Below are positions 1 through 7,083 of a stretch of DNA of 17,532 bases, in pieces. The notes beneath the pieces were generated by a model. The model searched no databases. It had not been told where the DNA came from and saw only the letters and a list, made by a program, of their open reading frames with translations. Each line of letters starts with the position of its first letter. The first letter of the stretch is position 1. The DNA is from an uncultured Rhodospirillaceae bacterium (lineage in GTDB: Bacteria; Pseudomonadota; Alphaproteobacteria; Thalassobaculales; Thalassobaculaceae). The stretch spans positions 1 to 17,532 of the forward strand of contig CALAHL010000450.1 in assembly GCA_937891725.1 (NCBI GenBank). The letters run 5' to 3'. The translations under genes were made by a program, and so were the position numbers.

Positions 1-1
1 C

Positions 2-565
2 CTCAGCTTCCTGTCGGGGATCGCGCGCACCGCCTTCGGCGGCAACGGGGCGGCCTGGGAGCCGGAAAGCCTGCAGCGTCTCTATGCCCATGTGGAACGC
101 GGTTTCATTCGGGTCGAAGCGGACGAGATCACCTATCCGCTGCACGTGATCCTTCGGTTCCGTCTGGAGCAGGCCCTGCTGTCCGGCGACTTGCAGGTGG
201 CGGATCTGCCGGGCGCCTGGAACGAGCTGCACACCAAGCTGTTGGGGGTCACCCCACCGGACGACGCGCGCGGCTGCCTGCAGGATATCCACTGGTACGA
301 CGGGGCGATCGGATATTTCCCGACCTACACGATGGGGGCGATGGCGGCCGCCCAGCTGTTCCAGGCGGCCCTGCGCGCCGATCCGGGGATCCTGTCCGCG
401 ATCGGACAGGGTGATTTCACCGGCTTGCTGGCCTGGTTGCGCCCCAATGTGCACCAGCGTGCCAGCCTGGCCTCGACCGATGAGATCCTGATCGCCGCGA
501 CCGGCGCCCCGCTGGGCACCGACGCCTTTCTCGCGCATCTCAAGCGGCGCTATCTGCCGGCGTGA
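2..565 (+). CDS. Carboxypeptidase Taq (M32 family) metallopeptidase, C-terminal part, 5' truncated by window edge
   Basis: This frame is open from the window edge and gives 187 residues ending in TGA. M32 enzymes are zinc- or cobalt-dependent cytoplasmic carboxypeptidases that trim residues from peptide C termini. Family hallmarks are visible: AFGGNGAAW near the edge, then FIRVEADEITYPLHVILRF, the conserved IRVEADE-TY block, then LQDIHWYDGAIGYFPTY, matching the LQD-HW-GYFPTY block near the family C terminus. The catalytic HEXXH helix lies upstream, outside the window, so metal binding cannot be checked. Full-length members are about 500 residues, so roughly the last third is seen. An internal GTG at 92 is not the real start, because conserved sequence continues upstream in frame. 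It converges on the lipase-like gene with only 2 bp between stop codons and no visible terminator. Confidence 0.93.
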   Translation, partial: LSFLSGIARTAFGGNGAAWEPESLQRLYAHVERGFIRVEADEITYPLHVILRFRLEQALLSGDLQVADLPGAWNELHTKLLGVTPPDDARGCLQDIHWYDGAIGYFPTYTMGAMAAAQLFQAALRADPGILSAIGQGDFTGLLAWLRPNVHQRASLASTDEILIAATGAPLGTDAFLAHLKRRYLPA

Positions 566-567
566 TC

Positions 568-1818
568 CTAGAGCTTCTTCTTCGGCTCGCTGTCCGGCAG
601 AGGGAGCGGCAGGATCAGGCCGACGGTGTCCGAGCTCGCCCAGCTGTTCCGGACATAGGCTTCGACATGCTCCGTTCCGAGGTCGCTTAGATAACCCGCC
701 AGATCGGTTGGCGCGTCTTCCGGGGGCTTTCCGCTGAGCCGGATGCCGGGGAGCGTGTAGTAGACCGCTCCTGAAGCTGTGGCACGTGCCGTCGCAGCCG
801 CGACGGCCCTGACAACGTCTTCTGGAAGCCCCCAACCGTATAGCGTGGGAATACTTTCCATCATGGGCGACCAATTACCGTCGATGTCTTCATGGCTCAA
901 CAGCGCCCAGGCGTGTGGAACCACGTCATAGTGGTTCCAGAGCCGGGCGTTGACGTTTCGATATTCCTTACCTTCCTCGATCACCACATCCGATTGCCCG
1001 AAGGCGTGCGGTGGATAGGCTGCCGAATAGGCATCCGCGAAGTTCCTGTTGCCCGGTGTGGCACCCGCCGTCGGATAGACGCAGACATCCCTGAACCCAC
1101 CGACCGGCGAGGGCGCGATGGATTTGAGATACAGCGCCAGGGCGGGCGATAGGGCGCCGGCCAGACTGTGCCCGCACAACACCAGCATACTGTTCGATTG
1201 ATCCAGGCCGGAGAGGAATTTGACAAGGCTGGTACCCGCATTCGGCCCCGACCAATCGGGGGGTGTCATCCCGAGGAGCTTAGTGACCCCCATAGCCGTG
1301 CCTTGCGAGATGTAGGCGTCTTTATTGTTCTCGTCCTGGGTGATCTTTGTGCCGTCATAGTTCGGCTCGGTCAGGAAATCCGACCATTTGACGACCGTGT
1401 TGACCGCCCCATCCTCCAGCACCCAATCGGGAACGGAATACGGGTTGGTCGCGGCGATCGAAACCACATACATGTCCTTTGACGGCAGATCCTTGTCCGA
1501 GCCGTCGGCAGCCTGGACGTTCGTGCACCGGGCGACGAACATCGCGTTCTCGGTCTCCCCTTCCGTGTCCTTGTCAGGGGTCAGGACGCTCGGACCCCAG
1601 ACCAGCTCCCAGTCGCCAATCGCATCAAGAACCACCTCGCTCGGGGTTTGAGGTTCGAACTTCTTTGGGGTGCCGTGTACCGTCAGCGACTCCGATAGGA
1701 TGCAGTACAGCTTCTCTTCAAGATCGTCCCGGAAACCGATTGAGCCTTTGAGGTTGTTCGACAACCAAGAGAGCGCGAAAATTTGCTGATAGACGTCGAA
1801 ACTAGCTGGTGCAGTCAT
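568..1818 (-). CDS. Class-3-lipase-like alpha/beta hydrolase
   Basis: This 416-residue protein has a lipase (class 3) fold signature. The nucleophile elbow is LCGHSLAGALSP, with the candidate serine at residue 218. It is followed by YPTAGATPGNRNF, the equivalent of the family's region after strand 6. WNHYDVVPH holds the likely catalytic aspartate, D298, and a late HVEAYV holds the likely histidine, H384. A lipid-ester hydrolase is inferred; the substrate is unknown. There is no N-terminal signal peptide, so it is cytoplasmic or uses a non-classical route. The start is supported by a G-rich Shine-Dalgarno (GGGGGGA) about 9 bases upstream of ATG. The fifth position of the GXSXG motif is alanine rather than glycine. 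G+C looks lower than in neighbouring genes and the promoter spacer is very AT-rich, which may indicate acquisition. It could also act as a phospholipase or toxin-like effector, but nothing nearby supports that. Confidence 0.8.
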   Translation of the reverse strand: MTAPASFDVYQQIFALSWLSNNLKGSIGFRDDLEEKLYCILSESLTVHGTPKKFEPQTPSEVVLDAIGDWELVWGPSVLTPDKDTEGETENAMFVARCTNVQAADGSDKDLPSKDMYVVSIAATNPYSVPDWVLEDGAVNTVVKWSDFLTEPNYDGTKITQDENNKDAYISQGTAMGVTKLLGMTPPDWSGPNAGTSLVKFLSGLDQSNSMLVLCGHSLAGALSPALALYLKSIAPSPVGGFRDVCVYPTAGATPGNRNFADAYSAAYPPHAFGQSDVVIEEGKEYRNVNARLWNHYDVVPHAWALLSHEDIDGNWSPMMESIPTLYGWGLPEDVVRAVAAATARATASGAVYYTLPGIRLSGKPPEDAPTDLAGYLSDLGTEHVEAYVRNSWASSDTVGLILPLPLPDSEPKKKL

Positions 1819-1942
1819 GTTTTATATCCCCCCTTTAGATTGTCTAATGAGGGTAAAATTATCCATTTAACTACATGATGAAATGAAAAAAATATAAAGA
1901 GTTGAAAAATTGTTATATGACCCAAAGAAGCGCGCATATGTC
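1819..1942 (-). promoter_or_regulatory. AT-rich spacer, probable promoter region of the lipase-like gene
   Basis: This 124-bp gap separates the stop of the citrate synthase fusion from the start of the lipase-like gene on the same strand. I counted 38 G or C of 124 bases, and 15 of 70 in 1851-1920, against a visibly GC-rich surround. Reading leftward it contains GATAAT (complement of 1858-1863), a good -10 match, but no clear TTGACA-like -35 at 17 bp. The Shine-Dalgarno GGGGGGA lies at its lipase-proximal end. No hairpin terminator for the upstream gene was found. Confidence 0.5.
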
Positions 1943-3145
1943 TTATGGACGTTCCCGAGAGCCGTGCGCTGGACGCGGGTCCGGGCCGGTATAGCGGGCG
2001 CGGGGGCGAATCACGGTGCCGGTCCGGTATTGTTCACGGACATGCGCCAACCAGCCGATTGAGCGTCCGATTGCGAACACTCCGATGGCCTGATCGGCGG
2101 ACAGCCTAAAAGTGACCGCGAGTGCCGCGAGTCCGAAATCGAGATTGGGGCGGAGACCGAGCACGGCCGCCCCAGCCTCGGCAACTTCAAGGGCCGGGCG
2201 CGGGCAGTGGGGCAACGCGGTCAGGATGGCCTGCGCCCTCGGGTCGCCGTCGGGGTACAGCTGGTGGCCGAAGCCGGGTGGATGGTCGCCCTGGCGAAGC
2301 CGTTCGGACACAAGCTCCCGGCCGTCGCCGCGCCGCACAGCGTCCAGCAGCATCGCAAGGGTTTTCGGGGTCTGTCCGCCATGTCGGGGGCCGGAGAGGG
2401 TGGCGAGCCCGGCGATCAGGGCCGCATAGGGGGAGGCGCCGGTCGAGGCGGCGACCCGGACCGCGAAGGCCGACGCGTTCAGCTCGTGATCCGCACAGCA
2501 GATCAGCGCCCGCCGGATCGGATCCGGCGCTGCCGGGACCGCCCAGGCGTCCGCCAGAGCGACGTCTATCGGCGTCTCTTCGTGCACTGATCCACCGCAC
2601 CAGGTTCCTACCAGGATCGACAGAATGCGGCCCGAGACCGTTTCGATCGCGGCCGGAGTCCGGGCATGAGCGGCGGGATCCGTGCGCTCGGCGATGGCCA
2701 GGGCCTCGATTGCACCTGACAGATTTGCCGGGGCCGATCCGGTCGGATCATATGCGGGCAGACGGATCGGTGTCGTGCTGTCCCCGTCGCCCCACAGCAG
2801 ACCGGCGACGGCTTCCAGCGACGCGACCTCCGCCAGCGACAGCGCGTCGCGGCCGCGATAGTAGAAGCGTCCATCCGCGATCTGGGTGATCGCGCTGTCC
2901 AGCACCGGCATGCCGAACGCCAGCGCCGCACGCGCATCTGCCGATTGCGGGTCCGGCTCCCGGGCCAGCCGCAGCCGCGCGATATCGCTTGCGGCGTACA
3001 GCCGTTTCCGGGTTCCCGTCTGTGCACGCGAGGTCACCAGACCTCGGCTGACATAGGCGTAGAGGGTCGCGCGCGCGACATTCAACTCTCGGGCGGCTTC
3101 AGCGGCGGTCATCCAGGCGCGGTTCGGGTCGGGGTCGGGCATCAT
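1943..3145 (-). CDS. Helix-turn-helix/citrate synthase fusion protein
   Basis: The protein has 400 residues in two parts. Residues about 12-60 form a MerR/excisionase-like helix-turn-helix (AAEAARELNVARATLYAYV, then a winged stretch ending YAASDIARLRL). Residues about 75-388 are a citrate synthase domain. Equivalents of the pig enzyme's active-site residues are visible: H220 (HELNAS), H255 (GPRHGG), H294 and R303 (GFGH...DPRA), D336 (PNLDF), R361 (GRSIGW) and R380 or R382 (IRPRARY). It should therefore still condense acetyl-CoA (or another acyl-CoA) with oxaloacetate or a related oxoacid. The domain is shorter than the housekeeping citrate synthase, which is probably elsewhere. The HTH suggests DNA binding, so it may be a trigger enzyme controlling the divergent MFS gene; that is inference. 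ATG codons occur at residues 1, 2 and 12, none with a strong Shine-Dalgarno, so the exact start is uncertain. DNA binding is less certain than the synthase fold. Confidence 0.88.
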   Translation of the reverse strand: MMPDPDPNRAWMTAAEAARELNVARATLYAYVSRGLVTSRAQTGTRKRLYAASDIARLRLAREPDPQSADARAALAFGMPVLDSAITQIADGRFYYRGRDALSLAEVASLEAVAGLLWGDGDSTTPIRLPAYDPTGSAPANLSGAIEALAIAERTDPAAHARTPAAIETVSGRILSILVGTWCGGSVHEETPIDVALADAWAVPAAPDPIRRALICCADHELNASAFAVRVAASTGASPYAALIAGLATLSGPRHGGQTPKTLAMLLDAVRRGDGRELVSERLRQGDHPPGFGHQLYPDGDPRAQAILTALPHCPRPALEVAEAGAAVLGLRPNLDFGLAALAVTFRLSADQAIGVFAIGRSIGWLAHVREQYRTGTVIRPRARYTGPDPRPAHGSRERP

Positions 3146-3231
3146 GCTGGAACTGTATCAATATTGATCGTGTTGAGTACCGATTTGACGAGCGTTGACA
3201 AAGTCGGGCTCGGATCGCCTAAGCTTGCGTC
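3146..3231. promoter_or_regulatory. Divergent promoter/operator region between HTH-citrate synthase and MFS genes
   Basis: This 86-bp spacer separates two divergent starts. It contains the perfect 12-bp palindrome ATCAATATTGAT at 3157-3168, close to the leftward start. Rightward, TTGACA at 3195-3200 is a consensus -35. TAAGCT at 3220-3225 is a weak -10 at a long 19-bp spacing and would put transcription initiation at or next to the ATG at 3232. TTGA recurs at 3164, 3173, 3185 and 3195, close to helical spacing. Control of both genes from this spacer is inferred from position. Confidence 0.5.
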
Positions 3232-4614
3232 ATGAGATCTCCGCTGTCAGACACGCGATATGCCCGCCTGTTCTCCGCACAGGTGATCGCGCTGTTCGGG
3301 ACCGGACTGACCACCGTGGCGCTCAGCCTGCTGGCCTATGATCTGGCCGGTGGTCAGGCGGGGCTGGTCCTGGGGGCGGCGCTGGCGCTCAAAATGGTGG
3401 CCTATGTCGGGATCGCGCCGATCGCCGGCGCGTTCGCCCACCGGCTGCCCCGTCGCGCGCTGCTGGTCGGCATGGATCTTGTGCGCGCCTGCGTCGTGAT
3501 GGCGATGCCGTTCGTGACCGAAATCTGGCAGATCTTCGCGCTGATCTTCCTGCTCAATGCCTGCGCCGCGGTCTTCACCCCGACGTTCCAGGCGACCATT
3601 CCGGATCTGCTGACCGACGAGGCCCAGTATACCCGGGCGCTGTCGCTCTCCCGTCTGGCCTACGATCTCGAAAATCTGCTGAGCCCGATCGCGACGGCGG
3701 GGGCCTTGCTGCTGGTCAGCTATGACGGATTGTTCCTGGCCAATGGCTTGGCGTTTCTGCTGTCGGCCGGTCTGGTGCTGTCGGTTGCTCTGCCCAAGCC
3801 ACGGCCGCCGGAACGGGTCGGCGGATGGCGCGAGACCCTTGGCTTCGGGCTGAAGGTGTATCTCTCGACCCCGCGTCTGCGCGGACTGCTGGCCCTCTCG
3901 ATGGCGGTGGCGGCCGGCGGGTCGATGGTGATCGTGAACACCGTGGTGATCGTGCGGGACCGGTTCGGCGGCAGCGAGACCGATACGGCGCTGGCTTTTG
4001 CGGCGGCAGGCGCCGGCTCCATGCTGGTGGCGTTGGCCTTGCCCCGAATTCTGGAGCGGGTGCGGGACCGTCCGGTGATGCTGGCGGGCGCGGGTGCGCT
4101 CGCCGTCGGACTGCTCGCGGCCCCTGTGGCGTTCGGCTTGGCCGGCTTTGGCGGCCTGCTGGTTGTCTGGTTTGTCCTGGGCGCCGGCTCCTCGCTGATC
4201 CAGACCCCGTCCGGCCGCCTGTTGCGCCGGTCCGCCCGCGCAGGGGATCGACCGTCGCTGTTCTCGGCGCAGTTCGCCCTGTCCCATGCCTGCTGGTTCT
4301 TCGCATACCCGCTCGCGGGCTGGGCGGGTGCTGTCTTGGGACTGGAGGCGACGGCGCTGCTGCTCGCCGTGCTGGTGGGCCTGGGAGCCACCGCGGCCCT
4401 GCTGTTATGGCCGGAGGCGGACCCGCTGGTGGTGGTGCATACCCATACCGAGTTCGATCATCATCATATGCACGTGCATGACGCCCATCATCAGCATGAG
4501 CATGAGGGCTGGGAGGGTCCGGAGCCGCACAGCCACCCGCACTATCATCCTCCGGTGCGGCACAGCCACGCGTTCATGGTCGACACCCATCATCCGTCCT
4601 GGCCGGGGCGCTGA
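3232..4614 (+). CDS. MFS permease (MFS_3/efflux type) with histidine-rich C-terminal tail
   Basis: This 460-residue protein belongs to the major facilitator superfamily, probably a proton-driven exporter in the inner membrane. Residues about 10-395 are strongly hydrophobic with around 12 predicted helices. A basic cytoplasmic loop after helix 2 (HRLPRRALLVGMD) and TPTFQATIPDLL resemble the enterobactin/macrolide efflux-like group. The C terminus departs from a plain MFS protein: residues 403-460 hold 19 histidines in clusters such as HHHMHVHDAHHQHEHE and PHSHPHYH, plus acidic residues, suggesting Zn, Ni, Co or Cu binding on the cytoplasmic side. Substrate is unknown. It is divergent from the HTH-citrate synthase gene, which may regulate it. 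The ATG at 3232 has no Shine-Dalgarno. The stop lies 3 bp from the convergent GNAT gene. Confidence 0.88.
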   Translation: MRSPLSDTRYARLFSAQVIALFGTGLTTVALSLLAYDLAGGQAGLVLGAALALKMVAYVGIAPIAGAFAHRLPRRALLVGMDLVRACVVMAMPFVTEIWQIFALIFLLNACAAVFTPTFQATIPDLLTDEAQYTRALSLSRLAYDLENLLSPIATAGALLLVSYDGLFLANGLAFLLSAGLVLSVALPKPRPPERVGGWRETLGFGLKVYLSTPRLRGLLALSMAVAAGGSMVIVNTVVIVRDRFGGSETDTALAFAAAGAGSMLVALALPRILERVRDRPVMLAGAGALAVGLLAAPVAFGLAGFGGLLVVWFVLGAGSSLIQTPSGRLLRRSARAGDRPSLFSAQFALSHACWFFAYPLAGWAGAVLGLEATALLLAVLVGLGATAALLLWPEADPLVVVHTHTEFDHHHMHVHDAHHQHEHEGWEGPEPHSHPHYHPPVRHSHAFMVDTHHPSWPGR

Positions 4615-4617
4615 CCC

Positions 4618-5127
4618 TCAGTCCGCTGCATCCGCCAAAGCGTGAAAGGCGGCACCGTTCACCGCATAGGGCAGCCAGGGGCCTTTTTGAACCAGGCCGA
4701 GCCGCTCGTAGAAGCCCCGCGCCTGATTGTCGGTCTTCACCTCAAGGCTGACCCGCAGACAACCGTGGTCCCGCGCGATCCTGGCCAGGCCCGCCATCAG
4801 GCGCTTGCCCAATCCGGAGCCGCGCAACCCCGCATCGACATAGAGATCCTCGACGAACAGGACCGGCGTGCAGGTCCAGGTCGAGTAGGTGAAGTAGTAC
4901 AGCGCAAGTCCAACCGGGCCTCCGGTGGCGTTCCGGGCCAGAAGCGCCTGCAGCTTGGCACCCTCATGCAGGCCGTCGCGACGGAGATCGTCGGGCGTCG
5001 ACGTCACCATATGCGCGGCGTCCTGGGCCTCGGCCAGGGCGACGATCAGGGCGTGAACGGCCTCGGCGTCGTCGAGTGTCGCCTGCTTCACGGAGATGCC
5101 GGATGGGTGCGGGGTCGTGTCGGTCAT
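4618..5127 (-). CDS. GNAT-family N-acetyltransferase (diamine acetyltransferase-like)
   Basis: This 169-residue single-domain GNAT protein transfers acetyl from acetyl-CoA to an amine. The acetyl-CoA pyrophosphate loop is visible as RGSGLGKRLM after the strand LFVEDLYVDAGL. The block ALYYFTYSTWTCTP followed by EDLYVD resembles spermidine/spermine N1-acetyltransferases, as does the C-terminal GFYERLG motif. A polyamine or small-amine substrate is therefore the favoured guess, though related proteins acetylate amino acids such as thialysine. Family length is about 160-175 residues, so it looks complete. No strong Shine-Dalgarno precedes the ATG. It converges with the MFS gene and diverges from the ClC gene. 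No functional link to either is evident. Confidence 0.88.
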   Translation of the reverse strand: MTDTTPHPSGISVKQATLDDAEAVHALIVALAEAQDAAHMVTSTPDDLRRDGLHEGAKLQALLARNATGGPVGLALYYFTYSTWTCTPVLFVEDLYVDAGLRGSGLGKRLMAGLARIARDHGCLRVSLEVKTDNQARGFYERLGLVQKGPWLPYAVNGAAFHALADAAD

Positions 5128-5240
5128 GGGGACAGCGTATGGACGACGGCGGAAAAAAGGGCAAGCGCCGCTTTCATGTGTCGAATCTTATGGTTAAGCT
5201 GTCGGTGTTTCCGTTCCTCCTGCCGTTTGGCCATTAACCG
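5128..5240. other. Divergent intergenic spacer between GNAT and ClC genes
   Basis: This 113-bp spacer must contain the promoters of both divergent genes. TATGGT at 5189-5194 is a possible rightward -10, but I see no convincing -35 at the right distance. A 15-codon ATG-initiated frame starts at about 5190 and stops just before the ClC start; it is too short to call. Neither flanking start has a strong Shine-Dalgarno. No operator-like palindrome was recognised. Confidence 0.35.
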
Positions 5241-7022
5241 ATGTCGGATCATCTCGCCGGGCGCGCGTTCCTGGGGGTCAAGAAGCTGGTCAAGAACGAC
5301 CAGCTGGTGATGAGCTTGTTCGCGCTGCTCGTCGGGTTCGCCGCGTCGGCTGGCGCGGTCGCGTTCCGGGAAGCGATCCATCTGTTCCAGCTTGGTTTCC
5401 TAGGCTTTGGCGGCGAGTTGGTGGTCAGTGGCGTCGCGGTGATCCCGGACTGGCGCCTGCTTCTCGCGCCGACCCTGGGCGGTCTGGTGGTCGGACTGCT
5501 CGCGAAATGGGTGATGCCTGGCGGGCGTCCCCAAGGTGTGGCCCATGTGATCGAAGCCAGCGCCCTGCGGGCCGGACGGATGTCCGTTCGGCAGGGACTC
5601 GGGGCGGCCACGATCAGCGCGATCTCGATCGGCAGCGGTGCCTCGGTCGGCCGGGAAGGGCCCGCCGTCCACCTGGGCGCGGCCCTCGCGAGCTATGTCG
5701 GCCGTCTGGTGAACTTCAGCCGCTCGCAATCGCGCACCCTGCTCGGCTGTGGGGTCGCGGCGGCGGTGGCGGCGTCGTTCAATGCGCCGATCGCCGGAGT
5801 GTTCTTCGCGCTGGAGGTGGTGATCGGGCATTACGCGCTGTCCGCCTTCGCGCCGATCGTGATCGCCTCGGTCTGCGGCACCATCGTCAGCCGGATGTAT
5901 TTCGGAGACTTTCCTGCCTTCGTGGTGCCGAGCCATCAGATCACCTCGTTCTGGGAATTTCCGGCTTTCGCCTTGCTTGGGATTGTCTGCGCCTTCGCGG
6001 CGATCGCGCTGATGTGGATCGCGGGACGGGTCGAAAAGGGCTCCGTCGTTCTGGGCGACAGGATTCCGCGCTGGCTGCACCCGGCGCTTGCCGGATTTGT
6101 CGTCGGAGGCGTGGCGCTTTGGTATCCCGAGATCCTGGGCGTCGGATACGAGGCGATGGATACCGCTCTGAACGGGGCCTACGGCTTCGAGATGCTGGTC
6201 ACATTGTGCGTGCTGAAGATCGCCATGACCGCCTTGTGCGTGGGGGCAGGGTTCGGTGGTGGGGTGTTTTCTCCGTCGCTGTTCATCGGCGCGATGGTGG
6301 GCGGCGCGTTTGGCTGGCTGTCCCGGATCCCGTTCCCTGAGCTGCATTCCGGAGGGGGTGCCTATACCCTGATCGGTATGGGGGCGGTGTCCGGCGCCGT
6401 TCTGGGCGCGCCGATCTCGACCATCCTGATCATTTTCGAGCTGACCGGGGATTACCGGCTGACCATCGGGGTGATGATCGGGGTGGTGATGGCGTCGGTC
6501 CTGACGCGGGTCCTGTACGGCCACTCGTTCTTCGCCGACCAACTCAAACGGCGGGGGCTGGAACTGCAGGCCGGGCACGATGTGGCGGCGCTGCGCAGCC
6601 TGCGGGTGCATGATCTGACCCGCGATGACCATGTCACCGTGCGCCAGGACGCCAATTGCGACGAGATCCGCGATAATCTGAGGCACGCGCCGCAGAATGA
6701 GCTGTTCGTGGTGGACGAGAAGGACCGGTTGGTCGGCACCATCACCCTGGCCGATCTGGGCGACGTCGCGTTCGACAAATCCCAGGATCCGGATCACAGC
6801 GCCCGCGATCTCGCCCGCCGCAATCCTCCGGTGCTGGCGATGGGCGACGATCTGCAACGCGCGATTCGGATGTTCACCAAGGTCGACGAGGGGCTTCTGG
6901 CGGTGGTGGACGACGTCGAGTCCATGAAACTGGTCGCCTGTCTGCACGAACGCGATGTGATGCGCGCCTACAACCAGGCCCTCATCGCTCAGCGCGCCGA
7001 AGAACACGGCGAGACGCTTTAA
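5241..7022 (+). CDS. ClC-family chloride channel/transporter with two C-terminal CBS domains
   Basis: This 593-residue inner-membrane protein of the ClC family moves chloride or similar anions. Motifs in order: GSGASVGREGPAVHLG, with gating glutamate E139; FNAPIAGVFFALE, ending at E192; GGGVFSPSLFIGA; and GAPISTILIIFELTGDY. After residue about 450 come two CBS modules (around TVRQDANCDEI...LVGTITLADL and VLAMGDDLQRAI...HERDVM), which usually bind adenine nucleotides and tune transport. The residue aligned with the proton glutamate of E. coli ClC (E203) is valine, V193, as in channel-type members. The usual GSGIP-like anion motif reads QGVAH. This suggests channel-like or altered transport, but ion selectivity cannot be settled here. 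No Shine-Dalgarno is visible before the ATG. The reverse-strand ORF within it is a shadow. Confidence 0.94.
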   Translation: MSDHLAGRAFLGVKKLVKNDQLVMSLFALLVGFAASAGAVAFREAIHLFQLGFLGFGGELVVSGVAVIPDWRLLLAPTLGGLVVGLLAKWVMPGGRPQGVAHVIEASALRAGRMSVRQGLGAATISAISIGSGASVGREGPAVHLGAALASYVGRLVNFSRSQSRTLLGCGVAAAVAASFNAPIAGVFFALEVVIGHYALSAFAPIVIASVCGTIVSRMYFGDFPAFVVPSHQITSFWEFPAFALLGIVCAFAAIALMWIAGRVEKGSVVLGDRIPRWLHPALAGFVVGGVALWYPEILGVGYEAMDTALNGAYGFEMLVTLCVLKIAMTALCVGAGFGGGVFSPSLFIGAMVGGAFGWLSRIPFPELHSGGGAYTLIGMGAVSGAVLGAPISTILIIFELTGDYRLTIGVMIGVVMASVLTRVLYGHSFFADQLKRRGLELQAGHDVAALRSLRVHDLTRDDHVTVRQDANCDEIRDNLRHAPQNELFVVDEKDRLVGTITLADLGDVAFDKSQDPDHSARDLARRNPPVLAMGDDLQRAIRMFTKVDEGLLAVVDDVESMKLVACLHERDVMRAYNQALIAQRAEEHGETL

Positions 7023-7065
7023 CCCGACGGAATTTCAAATTCGCGGTCGGCACGGCGGCACGGCG

Positions 7066-7083
7066 TGATATATCGGTTGGGTG
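7066..7083 (+). promoter_or_regulatory. Candidate extended -10 promoter for uvrD, near-leaderless
   Basis: TG-N-TATATC occupies 7066-7074, matching an extended -10 element. A start site about seven bases downstream would fall at 7081-7084, on or beside the GTG-ATG pair that begins the helicase. No Shine-Dalgarno and no clear -35 are visible. The short gap from the ClC stop also holds the 13-bp palindrome GAATTTCAAATTC at 7030-7042. Initiation here is inferred from spacing only. Confidence 0.35.

Noticed and set aside
3247..4287. 346-codon open frame antisense to the MFS gene
   Set aside because: Q/R/G-rich shadow with no motifs, wholly inside a clear transporter gene.
4468..4479. Perfect palindrome ATGCACGTGCAT inside the MFS gene
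   Set aside because: It lies in CAT/CAC-rich codons of the histidine tail (M-H-V-H), so codon composition explains it without a regulatory role.
4405..4593. Methionine-rich short frame antisense to the His tail
   Set aside because: CAT histidine codons read as ATG on the other strand, which explains the methionines completely.
5400..7007. 535-codon open frame antisense to the ClC gene
   Set aside because: Low-complexity H/Q/R/D-rich translation without domains, fully inside a conserved membrane protein gene; a shadow frame.
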